The translations under genes were made by a program, and so were the position numbers. Positions 1 through 8,372 of a DNA stretch of 64,000 bases are shown here, one piece after another; within the stretch, counting starts at the first letter, position 1; every line of letters starts with the position of its first letter. Where the stretch lies: the NCBI RefSeq assembly GCF_015234215.1, contig NZ_JADEKP010000001.1, forward strand, positions 1,178,001 to 1,242,000, in the 5' to 3' direction. Under the pieces are notes generated by a model. The model was given only the letters and a program-made list of their open reading frames with translations. It was not told where the DNA came from and ran no database searches. Source of the DNA: Clostridium chrysemydis. GTDB taxonomy: Bacteria; Bacillota; Clostridia; Clostridiales; Clostridiaceae.

Positions 1-1473
1 TTTAGATGCAACTTCCTTCGTTTTAGGATTAAACTTTTCATCTGTAACTCTTACATCAGTATCGTCTTCATGTGAAATTTCTTTCATAACATGAGGCTGA
101 ATCCAAGTTCCACCGTTTGCTATGGCATTAAAAGCTGCCATATATTGAACTGAGTTTACAGTGTTTGTTTGTCCAAACGAAATAGTTGCAAGGTCTGTAA
201 TTGATATATTTTTAGGAGATTTTACTATACCTCTAGCTTCACCTGGTAAGTCTACTCCACTTAATTCCCCAAAACCAAACTTTTTAATATATTCATACAA
301 CTTGTCTTTACCTATCTTTTCTCCAAGTTCCATGAAACCTACGTTACATGAGTTTTGAATAATTTCTGGGAAAGTTAAAGTTCCATGACCTTCTGTTTTC
401 CAGCATTTTATTTTTCTATTACCAAAAGTTAATGAACCATTACAAGTAAAGGTATCTGTTGGCTTAACTAATTTCTCTTCCATAGCTGCAATAGCTGTAA
501 ATACTTTAAATATTGAACCTGGCTCGAAAGTATCATTTACTAATCTATTTCTCCACATAGCTTGAACTTTATCAAAGTCAGTTTTCCCGCTAAAGGCCTC
601 TGATCCTTTATAAGGATCATTTGGATCAAAGTCAGGTTTATTTGCCATAGCTAAAACTTCTCCAGTTTTAGGGTCCATAACTAGTACTGATGCAGCTTTT
701 GCTTTATTATCTTTTAAAGCTTTTTCTGCTGCTTTTTCTGCAAAAAATTGCATCTTTTCATCTATAGTTAATGTAACATCTTTTCCGTTAACTGGTGGAG
801 TATATTTAGATATTGTGTAAGGTAGGTCGTTGTTATGGTTATCAAGTTCTGCAATCTTCATTCCTGGAAGCCCTGATAATTCATCGTTATATTGAAGTTC
901 AACCCCTGTTAACCCTTTTCCATCAATATTTGTAGTTCCTATTAAATGAGATGCAAAGTTGTTGTTTGGATAATATCTTTTAGTATCAGGAGATATTATT
1001 ATACCTCTTATTCCTAAAGCCTTAACTTTATCTGCTTGCTCTTTTTCAATTCTTCTAACTAATGTAGCTGACCCAGCTGGAGCCCCACTTGGAAGAGTTG
1101 TTTTAAGCTTTTTTAAAACATCTTCATTTTTCATAGAAACAGCTTCTGCTATTTTAGGTGATATATCCTCTGGAGTTTTCCCTTCGTCTTTAAGTTGTTT
1201 TCTTATTGAATTTAAATCAAAGTCAACTCTATAAACATTTGCAGAAACTGCAAGTTCTACTCCATTTCTATCTAAAATACGACCTCTTCTTGCATCAATT
1301 TTAACTTCGCTTGTCCACTGTTCTTCTGCACCGGCTGCATACGCTTGCTTTTTAAATATCATAATATAAGATAGCCTAACTGCTAAAATCGAGAAAACAA
1401 AGAGTAAAACACAAAAGACTGCAATAAGCCTGTTTTTAGTAAGCATTTTATCTCTATATTTTTTATTTTTCAC
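1..1473 (-). CDS. penicillin-binding protein 2 / SpoVD-type transpeptidase (partial, 3' end outside window)
   Basis: Class B penicillin-binding protein that cross-links septal or spore peptidoglycan outside the membrane. The GTG start at 1473 follows a GGAGG site; 491 codons remain open to the left edge. A short cytoplasmic tail and one membrane segment (about residues 14-38) precede the pedestal domain (RRGRILDRNG, about 66-75). The transpeptidase nucleophile motif EPGSIFK puts Ser320 and Lys323 in place (SIFK instead of the usual STFK), and SCN is at 375-377. The KTG/KSG box and any PASTA domains would lie beyond the window, so FtsI and SpoVD cannot be separated. It is the last visible gene of the mraZ-rsmH-ftsL cluster, as in other Firmicutes. 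The family is certain; the exact name is not. Confidence 0.93.
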   Translation of the reverse strand, partial: MKNKKYRDKMLTKNRLIAVFCVLLFVFSILAVRLSYIMIFKKQAYAAGAEEQWTSEVKIDARRGRILDRNGVELAVSANVYRVDFDLNSIRKQLKDEGKTPEDISPKIAEAVSMKNEDVLKKLKTTLPSGAPAGSATLVRRIEKEQADKVKALGIRGIIISPDTKRYYPNNNFASHLIGTTNIDGKGLTGVELQYNDELSGLPGMKIAELDNHNNDLPYTISKYTPPVNGKDVTLTIDEKMQFFAEKAAEKALKDNKAKAASVLVMDPKTGEVLAMANKPDFDPNDPYKGSEAFSGKTDFDKVQAMWRNRLVNDTFEPGSIFKVFTAIAAMEEKLVKPTDTFTCNGSLTFGNRKIKCWKTEGHGTLTFPEIIQNSCNVGFMELGEKIGKDKLYEYIKKFGFGELSGVDLPGEARGIVKSPKNISITDLATISFGQTNTVNSVQYMAAFNAIANGGTWIQPHVMKEISHEDDTDVRVTDEKFNPKTKEVASK

Positions 1474-1546
1474 TTTAATTCCTCCATATTAATTGCTAAA
1501 AACATTAGGATGCAATTAATATTGCACCCATTTATAAACCTTTTAT

Positions 1547-1981
1547 TTAATTTATTCCTTCTAAATAATTCTTAGATAAATCAACTGAAACTTTATCAGC
1601 TTTTTGAGATTCTATCATATTAAGCTTACCTTTTGCATTTTTTTCAATATTCTTAAGTGACGCATTTTTTAATAAGTCAACTTTTAAAGCTTCATTTTCA
1701 GCTTTAACGTGGCTTATCTCTGTATTGAATTTACCAAGTTCTGACTGTAATTTATAAACCTTTGTATCTCTCCATATAGTCATAACTCCTAAAACAAAAA
1801 CTACTAGTGCAATTTGTAATAAAGCGTTTCTAGTATCTTTATTATTTTTATTAGCTTTTCTAACTATCTTTTTATTATTTTTACTTTTATTTCTCTCATT
1901 TGGAACATTAACTTGTCTTTGTGGCTTTAAGACAGTATTACCTTTTACATAACCTTGACCCTTTACTATCACTTTATTCAC
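1547..1981 (-). CDS. ftsL: FtsL/DivIC-like septum formation protein
   Basis: Small bitopic division protein that in related bacteria joins DivIB and DivIC in the divisome and activates the septal synthase. It has a basic, Asn/Lys-rich cytoplasmic tail (1-52), one membrane segment (about 53-70) and an outer coiled coil (about 73-125). Sequence conservation in this family is poor, so the call rests on topology, on the 144-residue length and on its place between rsmH and the penicillin-binding protein. The GTG start at 1981 lies only about 3 bases from a GAGG core; a second GTG at 1972 would have about 11-base spacing, so the exact start is uncertain. Confidence 0.82.
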   Translation of the reverse strand: MNKVIVKGQGYVKGNTVLKPQRQVNVPNERNKSKNNKKIVRKANKNNKDTRNALLQIALVVFVLGVMTIWRDTKVYKLQSELGKFNTEISHVKAENEALKVDLLKNASLKNIEKNAKGKLNMIESQKADKVSVDLSKNYLEGIN

Positions 1982-2012
1982 ATCCCTCTTAATTTATAAC
2001 ACTTTTTTCTAT

Positions 2013-2945
2013 CTATATCTTTTCTATAACCCTTAATTTTGCACTTCTACTTCTAGGGTTTACTTCTACTTCTTCTTTTGAAGGTTCTATAGCTTTTCTT
2101 TTTAAAAGCTTAACTGTTGGTGTTTTCCCACAATTACAAATAGGAAACTCTTTAGGACAAGTACAAGGATTAGCTAGTTCTCTAAATTTTAATTTAACAA
2201 TCCTATCTTCTAAAGAGTGGAATGTAATTATAGCCATTCTACCACCTTTATTTAATTTGCTAACACCATCTTCAATAGTCTTATTTAAAATAGTTAATTC
2301 ACTATTAACTTCTATTCTTATTGCTTGGAAAGTTCTTTTTGCAGGGTGTGGACCCTCACGTCTTGCTTTAGCTGGAATTGCATTTTTAATAACTTCAACT
2401 AATTCTAATGTTGTTTCTATAGGTTTTTCTTCTCTTCTTGTAACTATGAAGTTTGCTATTCTTTTTGCAAATTTTTCTTCCCCATAATCTCTTATTATTC
2501 TATAAATCTCTTCTTCTGAATATGTATTTACAACATCATAAGCTGACAGTGCATTTTCCCTGTTCATTCTCATATCTAAAGGTGCATCTTGCATATAACT
2601 AAATCCACGCTCTCCTTTATCTAATTGATATGATGATACTCCAAGGTCCATTAAAATACCGTCTACACCTTCTATATCTAATTCATCTAATATACTTTTT
2701 ATATTATAAAAATTACTATGAACTAACTTTTTATTATCATAATCTTTTAATCTAAGACCTGCTGCATTTAATGCATCTGTATCTTGGTCTATTCCAATTA
2801 AAAGGCCTGATTTATCTAATCTTTTAATTATTTCAGATGAGTGTCCTGCACCACCTAAAGTGCAATCTACATAAATTCCATTTTCTTTTATATTTAGCCC
2901 TTCTAAACATTCATTTAAAAGTACTGACACGTGTTTAAATTCCAT
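2013..2945 (-). CDS. rsmH: 16S rRNA (cytosine(1402)-N4)-methyltransferase
   Basis: RsmH (MraW) N4-methylates C1402 in the decoding centre of 16S rRNA using S-adenosylmethionine. The SAM-binding loop [11 protein letters not shown] is at residues 27-37, followed by [10 protein letters not shown] and GERGFSY, hallmarks of the family. The conserved Cys-rich piece [13 protein letters not shown] is near 261-273. Its 310 residues match the usual length. The ATG at 2945 follows AGGAG. It starts 12 bases after the mraZ stop and is clearly cotranscribed with it. Confidence 0.97.
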   Translation of the reverse strand: MEFKHVSVLLNECLEGLNIKENGIYVDCTLGGAGHSSEIIKRLDKSGLLIGIDQDTDALNAAGLRLKDYDNKKLVHSNFYNIKSILDELDIEGVDGILMDLGVSSYQLDKGERGFSYMQDAPLDMRMNRENALSAYDVVNTYSEEEIYRIIRDYGEEKFAKRIANFIVTRREEKPIETTLELVEVIKNAIPAKARREGPHPAKRTFQAIRIEVNSELTILNKTIEDGVSKLNKGGRMAIITFHSLEDRIVKLKFRELANPCTCPKEFPICNCGKTPTVKLLKRKAIEPSKEEVEVNPRSRSAKLRVIEKI

Positions 2946-2957
2946 ATCTTTTCTCCT

Positions 2958-3386
2958 TTATATTCCTAAATCGCTCATATTCTCAGCTATAGATTCAAAA
3001 TCAACATCTGAGTTATTGTAATCATCCCACTTTTGTTTGCTCCAAATCTCTATCCTAGATAATACTCCAATACTTACAATTTCTTTTCCGATTTCGGCAT
3101 ATTCCTTTAAATTTTGTGGAATTAAACCTCTTCCTTGTTTATCTAATTCTATTTCAGCCGCTCCTGAAAAAAAGAATCTTACAAAGGCTCTAGCGTTTTT
3201 ATTTGTAAGTGGTAGTGTTTTCATCTTCTCTTCTAGTTTTCGCCACTCTTCCATAGGGTATACATAAAGACAACCATCGAGACCTTTAGTTATTACAAAT
3301 CTACCATTTAAACCATCTCGAAGCTTTGCAGGTACTATCATTCTGTTTTTATTATCTAACGCATGATTGTATTCTCCTATGAACAT
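2958..3386 (-). CDS. mraZ: transcriptional regulator MraZ
   Basis: MraZ is a DNA-binding protein of the SpoVT/AbrB fold that forms a ring and represses its own division/cell wall operon. The 142 residues hold the usual two half-repeats; the first begins [21 protein letters not shown] and the second has [18 protein letters not shown]. The ATG at 3386 follows AAGGGG. It heads the cluster, and four 10-base repeats of the MraZ-box type lie just upstream, which supports autoregulation. Confidence 0.97.
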   Translation of the reverse strand: MFIGEYNHALDNKNRMIVPAKLRDGLNGRFVITKGLDGCLYVYPMEEWRKLEEKMKTLPLTNKNARAFVRFFFSGAAEIELDKQGRGLIPQNLKEYAEIGKEIVSIGVLSRIEIWSKQKWDDYNNSDVDFESIAENMSDLGI

Positions 3387-3423
3387 AACTTTTCCCCTTT
3401 ATATACTTTACAGGTATTTCCCT

Positions 3424-3460
3424 CTACTTTCAACCACTTCTAACCACTTTCAACCACTTC
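3424..3460 (-). promoter_or_regulatory. MraZ operator: four 10-bp direct repeats
   Basis: Read on the minus strand, AGAAGTGGTT, GAAAGTGGTT, AGAAGTGGTT and a decayed GAAAGTAGAG follow one another with an exact 10-base period, so all face the same side of the helix. The order A-B-A-B' also makes a 20-base tandem repeat. Known MraZ sites are short GTGG/TGGG-type direct repeats about 10 bases apart upstream of mraZ; the match in position and form is strong. Just upstream, TAGAAT at 3472-3477 may be the -10 box, with a weak -35. Confidence 0.85.
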
Positions 3461-3526
3461 TAATTATTAATATTCTATAAAAACTTTTATTTCCCTTTAT
3501 TTTTTTTATATTTTTTAATATTTAAT

Positions 3527-3555
3527 TTGACTTTTAAATTAACATTCTGTAAAAT
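3527..3555 (+). promoter_or_regulatory. sigma-A type promoter of the tRNA-Sec gene
   Basis: TTGACT (3527-3532) and TAAAAT (3550-3555) are separated by exactly 17 bases, and the tRNA begins 13 bases downstream. This suits a stand-alone tRNA transcription unit diverging from mraZ. Confidence 0.8.
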
Positions 3556-3567
3556 AGATAAAGTTAT

Positions 3568-3664
3568 GGGAGTAGATAAGTTCTGGTGGACTTACCGGTC
3601 TTCAAAACCGTGTTGTGGTGCTAAGACCATCACGGGTAGGTTCGATTCCTACGTATTCCCGCCA
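3568..3664 (+). tRNA. selC: tRNA-Sec (anticodon TCA)
   Basis: A 97-base tRNA with the anticodon loop CTTCAAA, which holds TCA and so reads UGA. It has an unusually long variable arm (stem GTGGT/ACCAT around 3614-3632), a T arm GTAGG-TTCGATT-CCTAC, and an acceptor stem pairing GGGAGTA with TATTCCC. The CCA end is encoded. The long extra arm and TCA anticodon identify the selenocysteine tRNA. No selA, selB or selD and no obvious selenoprotein gene occur in this window, so its partners must lie elsewhere. Confidence 0.93.
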
Positions 3665-3671
3665 AACTAAA

Positions 3672-3703
3672 AAAGATGTGGCATAACTTCCACATCTTTT
3701 TTT
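3672..3703 (+). terminator. intrinsic terminator of tRNA-Sec
   Basis: A 10-bp perfect stem, AAAGATGTGG against CCACATCTTT, with loop CATAACTT, is followed by a T run. It ends the tRNA-Sec unit. Confidence 0.88.
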
Positions 3704-3724
3704 CTTATAATATTACAAAAAAAT

Positions 3725-3752
3725 AAAAAGTGGGGATTTTCCCCACTTTTTT
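3725..3752 (-). terminator. intrinsic terminator of ychF
   Basis: Stem AAAAAGTGGGG / CCCCACTTTTT with a 5-base loop lies 4 bases past the ychF stop and has a T tract on the minus strand. It is symmetric and could also back up the tRNA terminator from the other side. Confidence 0.88.
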
Positions 3753-3755
3753 ATT

Positions 3756-4853
3756 TTATACGTTAAATCTGAAGTTAACAACGTCTCCATCTTTCATTAC
3801 GTATTCTTTACCTTCAAGTCTGTATACACCTTTTTCTTTAGCAGAGGCTTCTGAACCTGCTTCTATTAAATCATCGTATCCTACAACTTCTGCTCTTATA
3901 AATCCTCTTTCTATATCTGAGTGGATTTTCCCAGCAGCTTGAGGTGCTTTAGTTCCTTCTTTAATAGTCCAAGCTCTTACTTCTTGAACACCAGCTGTTA
4001 AATAACTAATAAGTCCTAATAATTTATAACTAGCTCTTACTAATTGATCAAGTCCTGATTCAGTTAATCCGTATTCGCTAAGCATTTCTTCTTTTTCTTC
4101 ATCTTCAAGCCCTGAAAGTTCTTCTTCAAGTTTTGCACTTACTATTACAGTTCCTGAATTTTCAGAATTTGCAAACTCTTGAACTTTTTTAACATATTCA
4201 TTTTCAAGGTTTCCACTCATCATATCATCTTCTGATATATTACAAGCATATAAAACTGGCTTTGAAGTGATTAAGAATAAGCTTTTAACAAATTCCATTT
4301 CATCTTCTGTGCAATCTAAAGTTCTTGCAGGTTTGTTATCTTCTAAGTGAGCTTTTAATTTTAACATTATCTCTTGCTCAACTTTAGCATTCTTATCGTT
4401 TGATCTTGCTTGCTTTGCGTTTTTTTCAATTCTTCTTTCTAAAACGTCTAAATCTGAAAAGATAAGTTCTAAGTTTATTGTTTCAATATCTCTTATTGGA
4501 TCTACTGAACCTTCAACGTGAACTACGTTTCCATCATCGAAACATCTAACAACGTGAACGATTGATTCAACTTCTCTTATATGTGATAAGAATTTATTTC
4601 CAAGACCTTCTCCTTTTGAAGCTCCTTTTACAAGTCCAGCTATATCATAAAACTCTATTGCAGTATATACTTTTTTCTTTGTTCCGTACATTTTTTCTAA
4701 AACATCTAGTCTTTTATCTGGAACACTAACAACTCCAACATTTGGTTCTATAGTACAGAATGGATAGTTAGCTGATTCTGCTCCAGCTTTAGTTATTGCA
4801 TTAAATAAAGTACTTTTACCTACATTAGGTAAACCAACGATTCCTAACTTCAT
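3756..4853 (-). CDS. ychF: redox-regulated ATPase/GTPase YchF (OLA1 family)
   Basis: Ribosome-associated Obg-family P-loop NTPase that prefers ATP in studied homologues. The P-loop GLPNVGKST is at residues 6-14, the switch/G3 segment reads DIAGLVKGASKGEGLGN (about 70-86), and a coiled-coil insertion spans about 130-180. The C-terminal TGS domain ends in KDGDVVNFRFNV. Its 365 residues match the family. The ATG at 4853 follows AAAGGA. It is a single-gene unit with its own promoter and terminator. Confidence 0.97.
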   Translation of the reverse strand: MKLGIVGLPNVGKSTLFNAITKAGAESANYPFCTIEPNVGVVSVPDKRLDVLEKMYGTKKKVYTAIEFYDIAGLVKGASKGEGLGNKFLSHIREVESIVHVVRCFDDGNVVHVEGSVDPIRDIETINLELIFSDLDVLERRIEKNAKQARSNDKNAKVEQEIMLKLKAHLEDNKPARTLDCTEDEMEFVKSLFLITSKPVLYACNISEDDMMSGNLENEYVKKVQEFANSENSGTVIVSAKLEEELSGLEDEEKEEMLSEYGLTESGLDQLVRASYKLLGLISYLTAGVQEVRAWTIKEGTKAPQAAGKIHSDIERGFIRAEVVGYDDLIEAGSEASAKEKGVYRLEGKEYVMKDGDVVNFRFNV

Positions 4854-4890
4854 CTATGTACATTCCTTTCTTTTCTTAAACTACCTATAA

Positions 4891-4919
4891 ATTATACTCT
4901 AGACACCTTTTTATTTCAA
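4891..4919 (-). promoter_or_regulatory. sigma-A type promoter of ychF
   Basis: On the minus strand TTGAAA (4919-4914) and TATAAT (4896-4891) are separated by exactly 17 bases, about 40 bases upstream of the ychF start. Confidence 0.8.
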
Positions 4920-5033
4920 CAATATATAAGTAATCTTTCTCTCCTTTATAAAAAATTTACCACGTTTAATTATTTCTCTTTAGTTTGATACTACTTATAT
5001 ATGAATAAATACATATTTTAAGGAGGAAATAAA

Positions 5034-5870
5034 ATGAAAAGTATAAAAAAGTTTCTCTTATGTCTAATTGCTTCTTTTTTTATAGTTTCAACAATTTCTT
5101 ATGCAATATCAGAAAATGAGGAACTAAACTGGTACATAGTAAATAGAAGCAATAAAGAAACTCCTGAAATACAAAAAGGAGTCTTAGAAAACTTAAAAAA
5201 TACAAAAAGCTTCTTTATAGGAGATTCATTTAAAAAAGATTTATTTTTAACTTTTGACTTAGGGTATGAAAACGGAAATACAGTTAAGATATTAGATACT
5301 TTAAAAGAAAAGAAAGTAAAAGCTGCTTTTTTCGTTGTTAAAAGTTATATCCTTCAAAATAAAGACATAATAAACAGAATGGTAAATGAGGGACATTTAG
5401 TTTGCAATCATTCTGTCAATCACAAGTCAATGGCTGGAATTTTAAATGAAGCTTCTTTTAATAAAGAGTTTTTAGATACCGAAATAGCATTTAAAGAAGT
5501 AACAGGAAAAGAGATGCCAAAATATTTTAGACCTCCTATGGGAAAATACTCTTTCAATTCTTTAATAAAAACTAAAAACCTAGGTTATAAAACAATCTTT
5601 TGGAGCTTTGCCTATAAAGACTGGCTTGTAGATGCTCAGCCAAACCCAGAAGCTTCATTAAAAAAGATAAAGGCTTCTATGCATAACGGTTGTATTCTGC
5701 TTTTACATGCAGTATCTACAACAAACTCTGAGATTTTAAGCACTTTAATAGAAGACCTTACAAATGATGGATATTCATTTAAATCACTAGATGAATTGCC
5801 ACAAACTATGGTGCTTACAGGCGATGATAAACTTCAAAACACATTTGATTTTTTTAGAATATTCAAATAA
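5034..5870 (+). CDS. pdaA: PdaA-like polysaccharide deacetylase (muramic delta-lactam synthesis)
   Basis: Predicted secreted deacetylase of carbohydrate esterase family 4. PdaA removes the N-acetyl group of muramic acid so that spore cortex muramic delta-lactam can form. An N-terminal signal segment (about 6-26) is followed by motif 1 TFDLGYENGNT, which has the PdaA-type TFDxGYENG instead of TFDDG. The metal motif is HSVNH, then come YFRPPMGKYS and FWSFAYKDWL, also typical of PdaA, and LLLHAVS near the end. Length is 278 residues. The ATG at 5034 follows AAGGAGG. It is a single gene, convergent with the cyclodeaminase. A forespore promoter is expected but I could not recognise one with confidence. 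Confidence 0.88.
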   Translation: MKSIKKFLLCLIASFFIVSTISYAISENEELNWYIVNRSNKETPEIQKGVLENLKNTKSFFIGDSFKKDLFLTFDLGYENGNTVKILDTLKEKKVKAAFFVVKSYILQNKDIINRMVNEGHLVCNHSVNHKSMAGILNEASFNKEFLDTEIAFKEVTGKEMPKYFRPPMGKYSFNSLIKTKNLGYKTIFWSFAYKDWLVDAQPNPEASLKKIKASMHNGCILLLHAVSTTNSEILSTLIEDLTNDGYSFKSLDELPQTMVLTGDDKLQNTFDFFRIFK

Positions 5871-5896
5871 AAAAAGACCAGGAAACTGGTCTTTTT
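5871..5896. terminator. bidirectional terminator between pdaA and cyclodeaminase gene
   Basis: AAAAAGACCAG-GAAA-CTGGTCTTTTT is a perfect 11-bp stem with a GNRA tetraloop. It has T tracts on both strands and touches the stop codon of the minus-strand gene. Confidence 0.88.
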
Positions 5897-6533
5897 ACAT
5901 ATTTTCATCTACTATCATTAATATTTCACTTTTTAATCTTAAAGACTTCATATTTGAATCTTCTAATTCTTCATCTATATCTTTATAAAATTCTTCACCC
6001 TTTAGTGAATTAAGATTAATTTTAACATTAATTATTGCACTTTCTATAGCTGCGTGTAACAAAATTGCACTTACTCCAGCATCAGACACTAACATCTTAT
6101 TTCCATACTTTGCTGCAAAAAGTATATTATCATAAAATTTTATGCATGCTCTTAAAAGATTTAGTGGAGCTTTCATAGCACCATTTGTCTTTTCTTTTAT
6201 ATCTTTTTTTCTGTAATCTTTTTCTTCTTCTGTTTCTTTAGGAAGCTTGTAGCTCTCCATAAGTTCATTAAAGCATTTTCTGTCTTCTTCCATCATAACT
6301 ATAGTTAATTTAGTAAATTCACTGCATTCTTCTGCAAATTTAATTAAGCACTCTCTTTTATCAGAATCTAAATTATCGAAAGCTTTCTTTCCAACTGTTA
6401 GTGAGTATACCATACTATTTAAACAACCTGAAAGTGCTGCAACTAAAGCCGCTGTACTCCCCCCACCTGGTGATGGTGAATCTGAGCTTAAGTCCTCAAT
6501 AAATTCTTGTATCTTATAATCTTTAAAAAGCAT
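5895..6533 (-). CDS. cyclodeaminase/cyclohydrolase family protein (FchA-like)
   Basis: Member of the formiminotransferase-cyclodeaminase family. These enzymes act on one-carbon-loaded tetrahydrofolate, either deaminating formimino-THF or hydrolysing methenyl-THF. The N-terminal signature SPSPGGGSTAALVAALSG is at about residues 19-36; a second conserved stretch, DAGVSAILLHAAIESAIINV, is near 150-169. The protein is almost all helical, 212 residues, close to stand-alone clostridial FchA proteins. The ATG at 6533 follows CGGAGG. No hutF, ftcD or histidine genes are adjacent, so the physiological reaction cannot be fixed from context. Confidence 0.85.
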   Translation of the reverse strand: MLFKDYKIQEFIEDLSSDSPSPGGGSTAALVAALSGCLNSMVYSLTVGKKAFDNLDSDKRECLIKFAEECSEFTKLTIVMMEEDRKCFNELMESYKLPKETEEEKDYRKKDIKEKTNGAMKAPLNLLRACIKFYDNILFAAKYGNKMLVSDAGVSAILLHAAIESAIINVKINLNSLKGEEFYKDIDEELEDSNMKSLRLKSEILMIVDENM

Positions 6534-6571
6534 ATTTTACCTCCGAAGTTTTTTTTAATTATATCATAAAA

Positions 6572-6600
6572 TTAAGGCACTACAAGAAGTAGTACCTTAA
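6572..6600 (-). terminator. intrinsic terminator of nitroreductase gene
   Basis: Stem TTAAGGTACTAC / GTAGTGCCTTAA on the minus strand (one G-T pair) with a 5-base loop lies directly after the nitroreductase stop and is followed by a T-rich stretch. Confidence 0.75.
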
Positions 6601-6602
6601 TT

Positions 6603-7145
6603 TTAGCTTAAATATGGATTTTTAAACTTATTTAAAAACACATAGTCTTTTTTGTCTTTTTCTTTGTTATGTTCTTTTTCTTCTGCTGCAATACCAACTG
6701 GTGTCATAGCTACTACTTTAAACTTTTCTGGAATTTCTAAAGTCTTTTTAACTAAAGCCTCATCTAAAGCCCCAATCCACATAGTGCCATAACCTTCTGC
6801 TGTAGCTGCTAATACGAAATGTTCCATAGCAATACCGCAATCAACTAAATAATATTCTTTTTCTAAAACTTCACCTGAAAGATTAGGTTCTGCAATAAAT
6901 ACAGCGACTAAAGGTGCTTCAAAAACCGAAGTTTTTGCCTTACCGTCTTTGTTTATAATAGCATCTCCTAAGCTTTCTTTTGTGTTTTTATCATCTACTA
7001 ATATAATTTTAAAAGAAGTTTTGTTTTTCCAAGATGGAGCCCTCATTGCACTTTGAATCATATTATCAATACTGCCTTTTAAAACTTCATCGCTTTTATA
7101 CTTTGAAATACTTCTTCTTTTTTTGATTACATCAAAAAATTCCAT
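6603..7145 (-). CDS. nitroreductase family protein
   Basis: FMN-dependent NAD(P)H oxidoreductase of the nitroreductase fold. The flavin-phosphate motif RRSISKYKSDEV is at residues 10-21, and the central segment AATAEGYGTMWIGA is typical of the small one-domain members. At 180 residues it is the usual size for clostridial homologues. The ATG at 7145 follows TTAGGAG. It has no signal peptide and should be cytosolic. The substrate cannot be told. It may be cotranscribed with the TPR gene 54 bases upstream, since no terminator is seen between them. Confidence 0.88.
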   Translation of the reverse strand: MEFFDVIKKRRSISKYKSDEVLKGSIDNMIQSAMRAPSWKNKTSFKIILVDDKNTKESLGDAIINKDGKAKTSVFEAPLVAVFIAEPNLSGEVLEKEYYLVDCGIAMEHFVLAATAEGYGTMWIGALDEALVKKTLEIPEKFKVVAMTPVGIAAEEKEHNKEKDKKDYVFLNKFKNPYLS

Positions 7146-7199
7146 AATATCACTCCTAACTATTTTACTAGTATTTAGGATGTGTATTTTTAAAAGAAA

Positions 7200-8303
7200 T
7201 TATTTATCTTCTCTTTTTTTTATAATTCTATCTAACTTTAAAACTATTTCATCTTCTTTATCTAATTTTTTAGCAAGTTCTAAATGAAGCTTTGCATTAT
7301 TTAAATCATCAAGATTTAAGTAGCACATTATGATATTTGTGCAAATTTCAACATCTTTAGACGCTTCAAATGCTTTTTTAAAGTATTTTATAGCCTCTTC
7401 ATACATACCTAGACATGCATAGTTTATACCTATTTCATTTACTACTTCTAATATTCCACTTTCTACATTTAAGCTTTCAAGTAGATATTCTATTGCTTTT
7501 TCATTATTTCCAATCTTTCTATAACCAATGGCTATATAATAATAAATTAAAGGGTTTTCTTTAAAGTTATCTAAAAGACCAAGTAAAGTTCCTATAGATT
7601 TTTCAGTATCTTTATCTAAACCTTCTATTGCCTCTTCGTAAGCTGTTACGTTTTCTATATCTTTCATTAAAAGTTCAAGTTCAGGAGTTTGCTCTCCTCC
7701 TCTTCTTAAATATTCTCCGATTTCAACCTTGCAAGCTGCAAAGTCACCTTTATCTTTTAAAATCACACCTTTATAAAGGTATGGTTCTTTCATTTTGTTA
7801 AATAAATTTTTAGCTAAATCTATATCTTCTAATAAAAGATCTTCAAAACCACTATCTTTTTCTCTTAATGATATTCCGATTAATAAAAGCTTTTTCATAT
7901 ATTCTTCATCATCTTCAAAAGCTCTTTCTAATCCTTTAAGTAAAAGATATGCGTCTTCTAATCTATCTTCTTTTACTCTAGTTGCAACTAGAGATTTTGC
8001 TAATTCTTCAGCATCTGGAATCTGCATAAGTAACTTTTTGTAGTCATTTTTAAACTTAATATTTTCGTCAGCACCTAAAGAGATTAACATCCCTTCTATG
8101 AAATAATATACAGGAAGGTTATCAATTTTAACCTGATCTCCTATATTACTTGTTATATATTCTGAACTTATAGGTAAGTATAATGTTTCGCTTTCAAAAG
8201 TTATATATTCTGGGATTCCTACATTTTTCTTAAACCCTTCTTTATCAACCTCTAAAAATAATAACTTACTAAGTTTTTCTTTAAATAATGTTTTGTAATT
8301 CAT
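7200..8303 (-). CDS. tetratricopeptide repeat protein
   Basis: Cytosolic protein of 367 residues built mainly of TPR-like helix pairs. The clearest repeats lie in the C-terminal half: PLIYYYIAIGYRKIGNNEKA, EVVNEIGINYACLGMYEEA and ICTNIIMCYLNLDDLNNA at about 34-residue steps. The N-terminal 75 residues look like a separate small domain. The longest frame begins at a GTG, but AGGTGG sits 8 bases before the ATG at 8303, so that start is used. TPRs usually bind proteins; no partner is suggested by the neighbours. Confidence 0.85.
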   Translation of the reverse strand: MNYKTLFKEKLSKLLFLEVDKEGFKKNVGIPEYITFESETLYLPISSEYITSNIGDQVKIDNLPVYYFIEGMLISLGADENIKFKNDYKKLLMQIPDAEELAKSLVATRVKEDRLEDAYLLLKGLERAFEDDEEYMKKLLLIGISLREKDSGFEDLLLEDIDLAKNLFNKMKEPYLYKGVILKDKGDFAACKVEIGEYLRRGGEQTPELELLMKDIENVTAYEEAIEGLDKDTEKSIGTLLGLLDNFKENPLIYYYIAIGYRKIGNNEKAIEYLLESLNVESGILEVVNEIGINYACLGMYEEAIKYFKKAFEASKDVEICTNIIMCYLNLDDLNNAKLHLELAKKLDKEDEIVLKLDRIIKKREDK

Positions 8304-8325
8304 AAATTTCACCACCTGTTAAAAT

Positions 8326-8359
8326 AAAAATATTGCTACCATAAATTATGGTAGCAATA
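8326..8359 (-). terminator. intrinsic terminator of phosphoglucomutase gene
   Basis: Two perfect 14-base arms, TATTGCTACCATAA and TTATGGTAGCAATA, flank a single base (8345). On the minus strand the hairpin is followed by TTTTTATTTT. It sits 14 bases after the pgcA stop and just upstream of the TPR gene. Confidence 0.85.
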
Positions 8360-8372
8360 ATTAAGAATAATA

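Noticed and set aside
161-358. 65-residue plus-strand frame within the penicillin-binding protein gene
   Set aside because: Shadow of the partial transpeptidase gene on the minus strand, which shows intact motifs.
8326-8359. Perfect palindrome as an operator
   Set aside because: The T-rich stretch on the minus strand and its place right after the pgcA stop explain it as a terminator.
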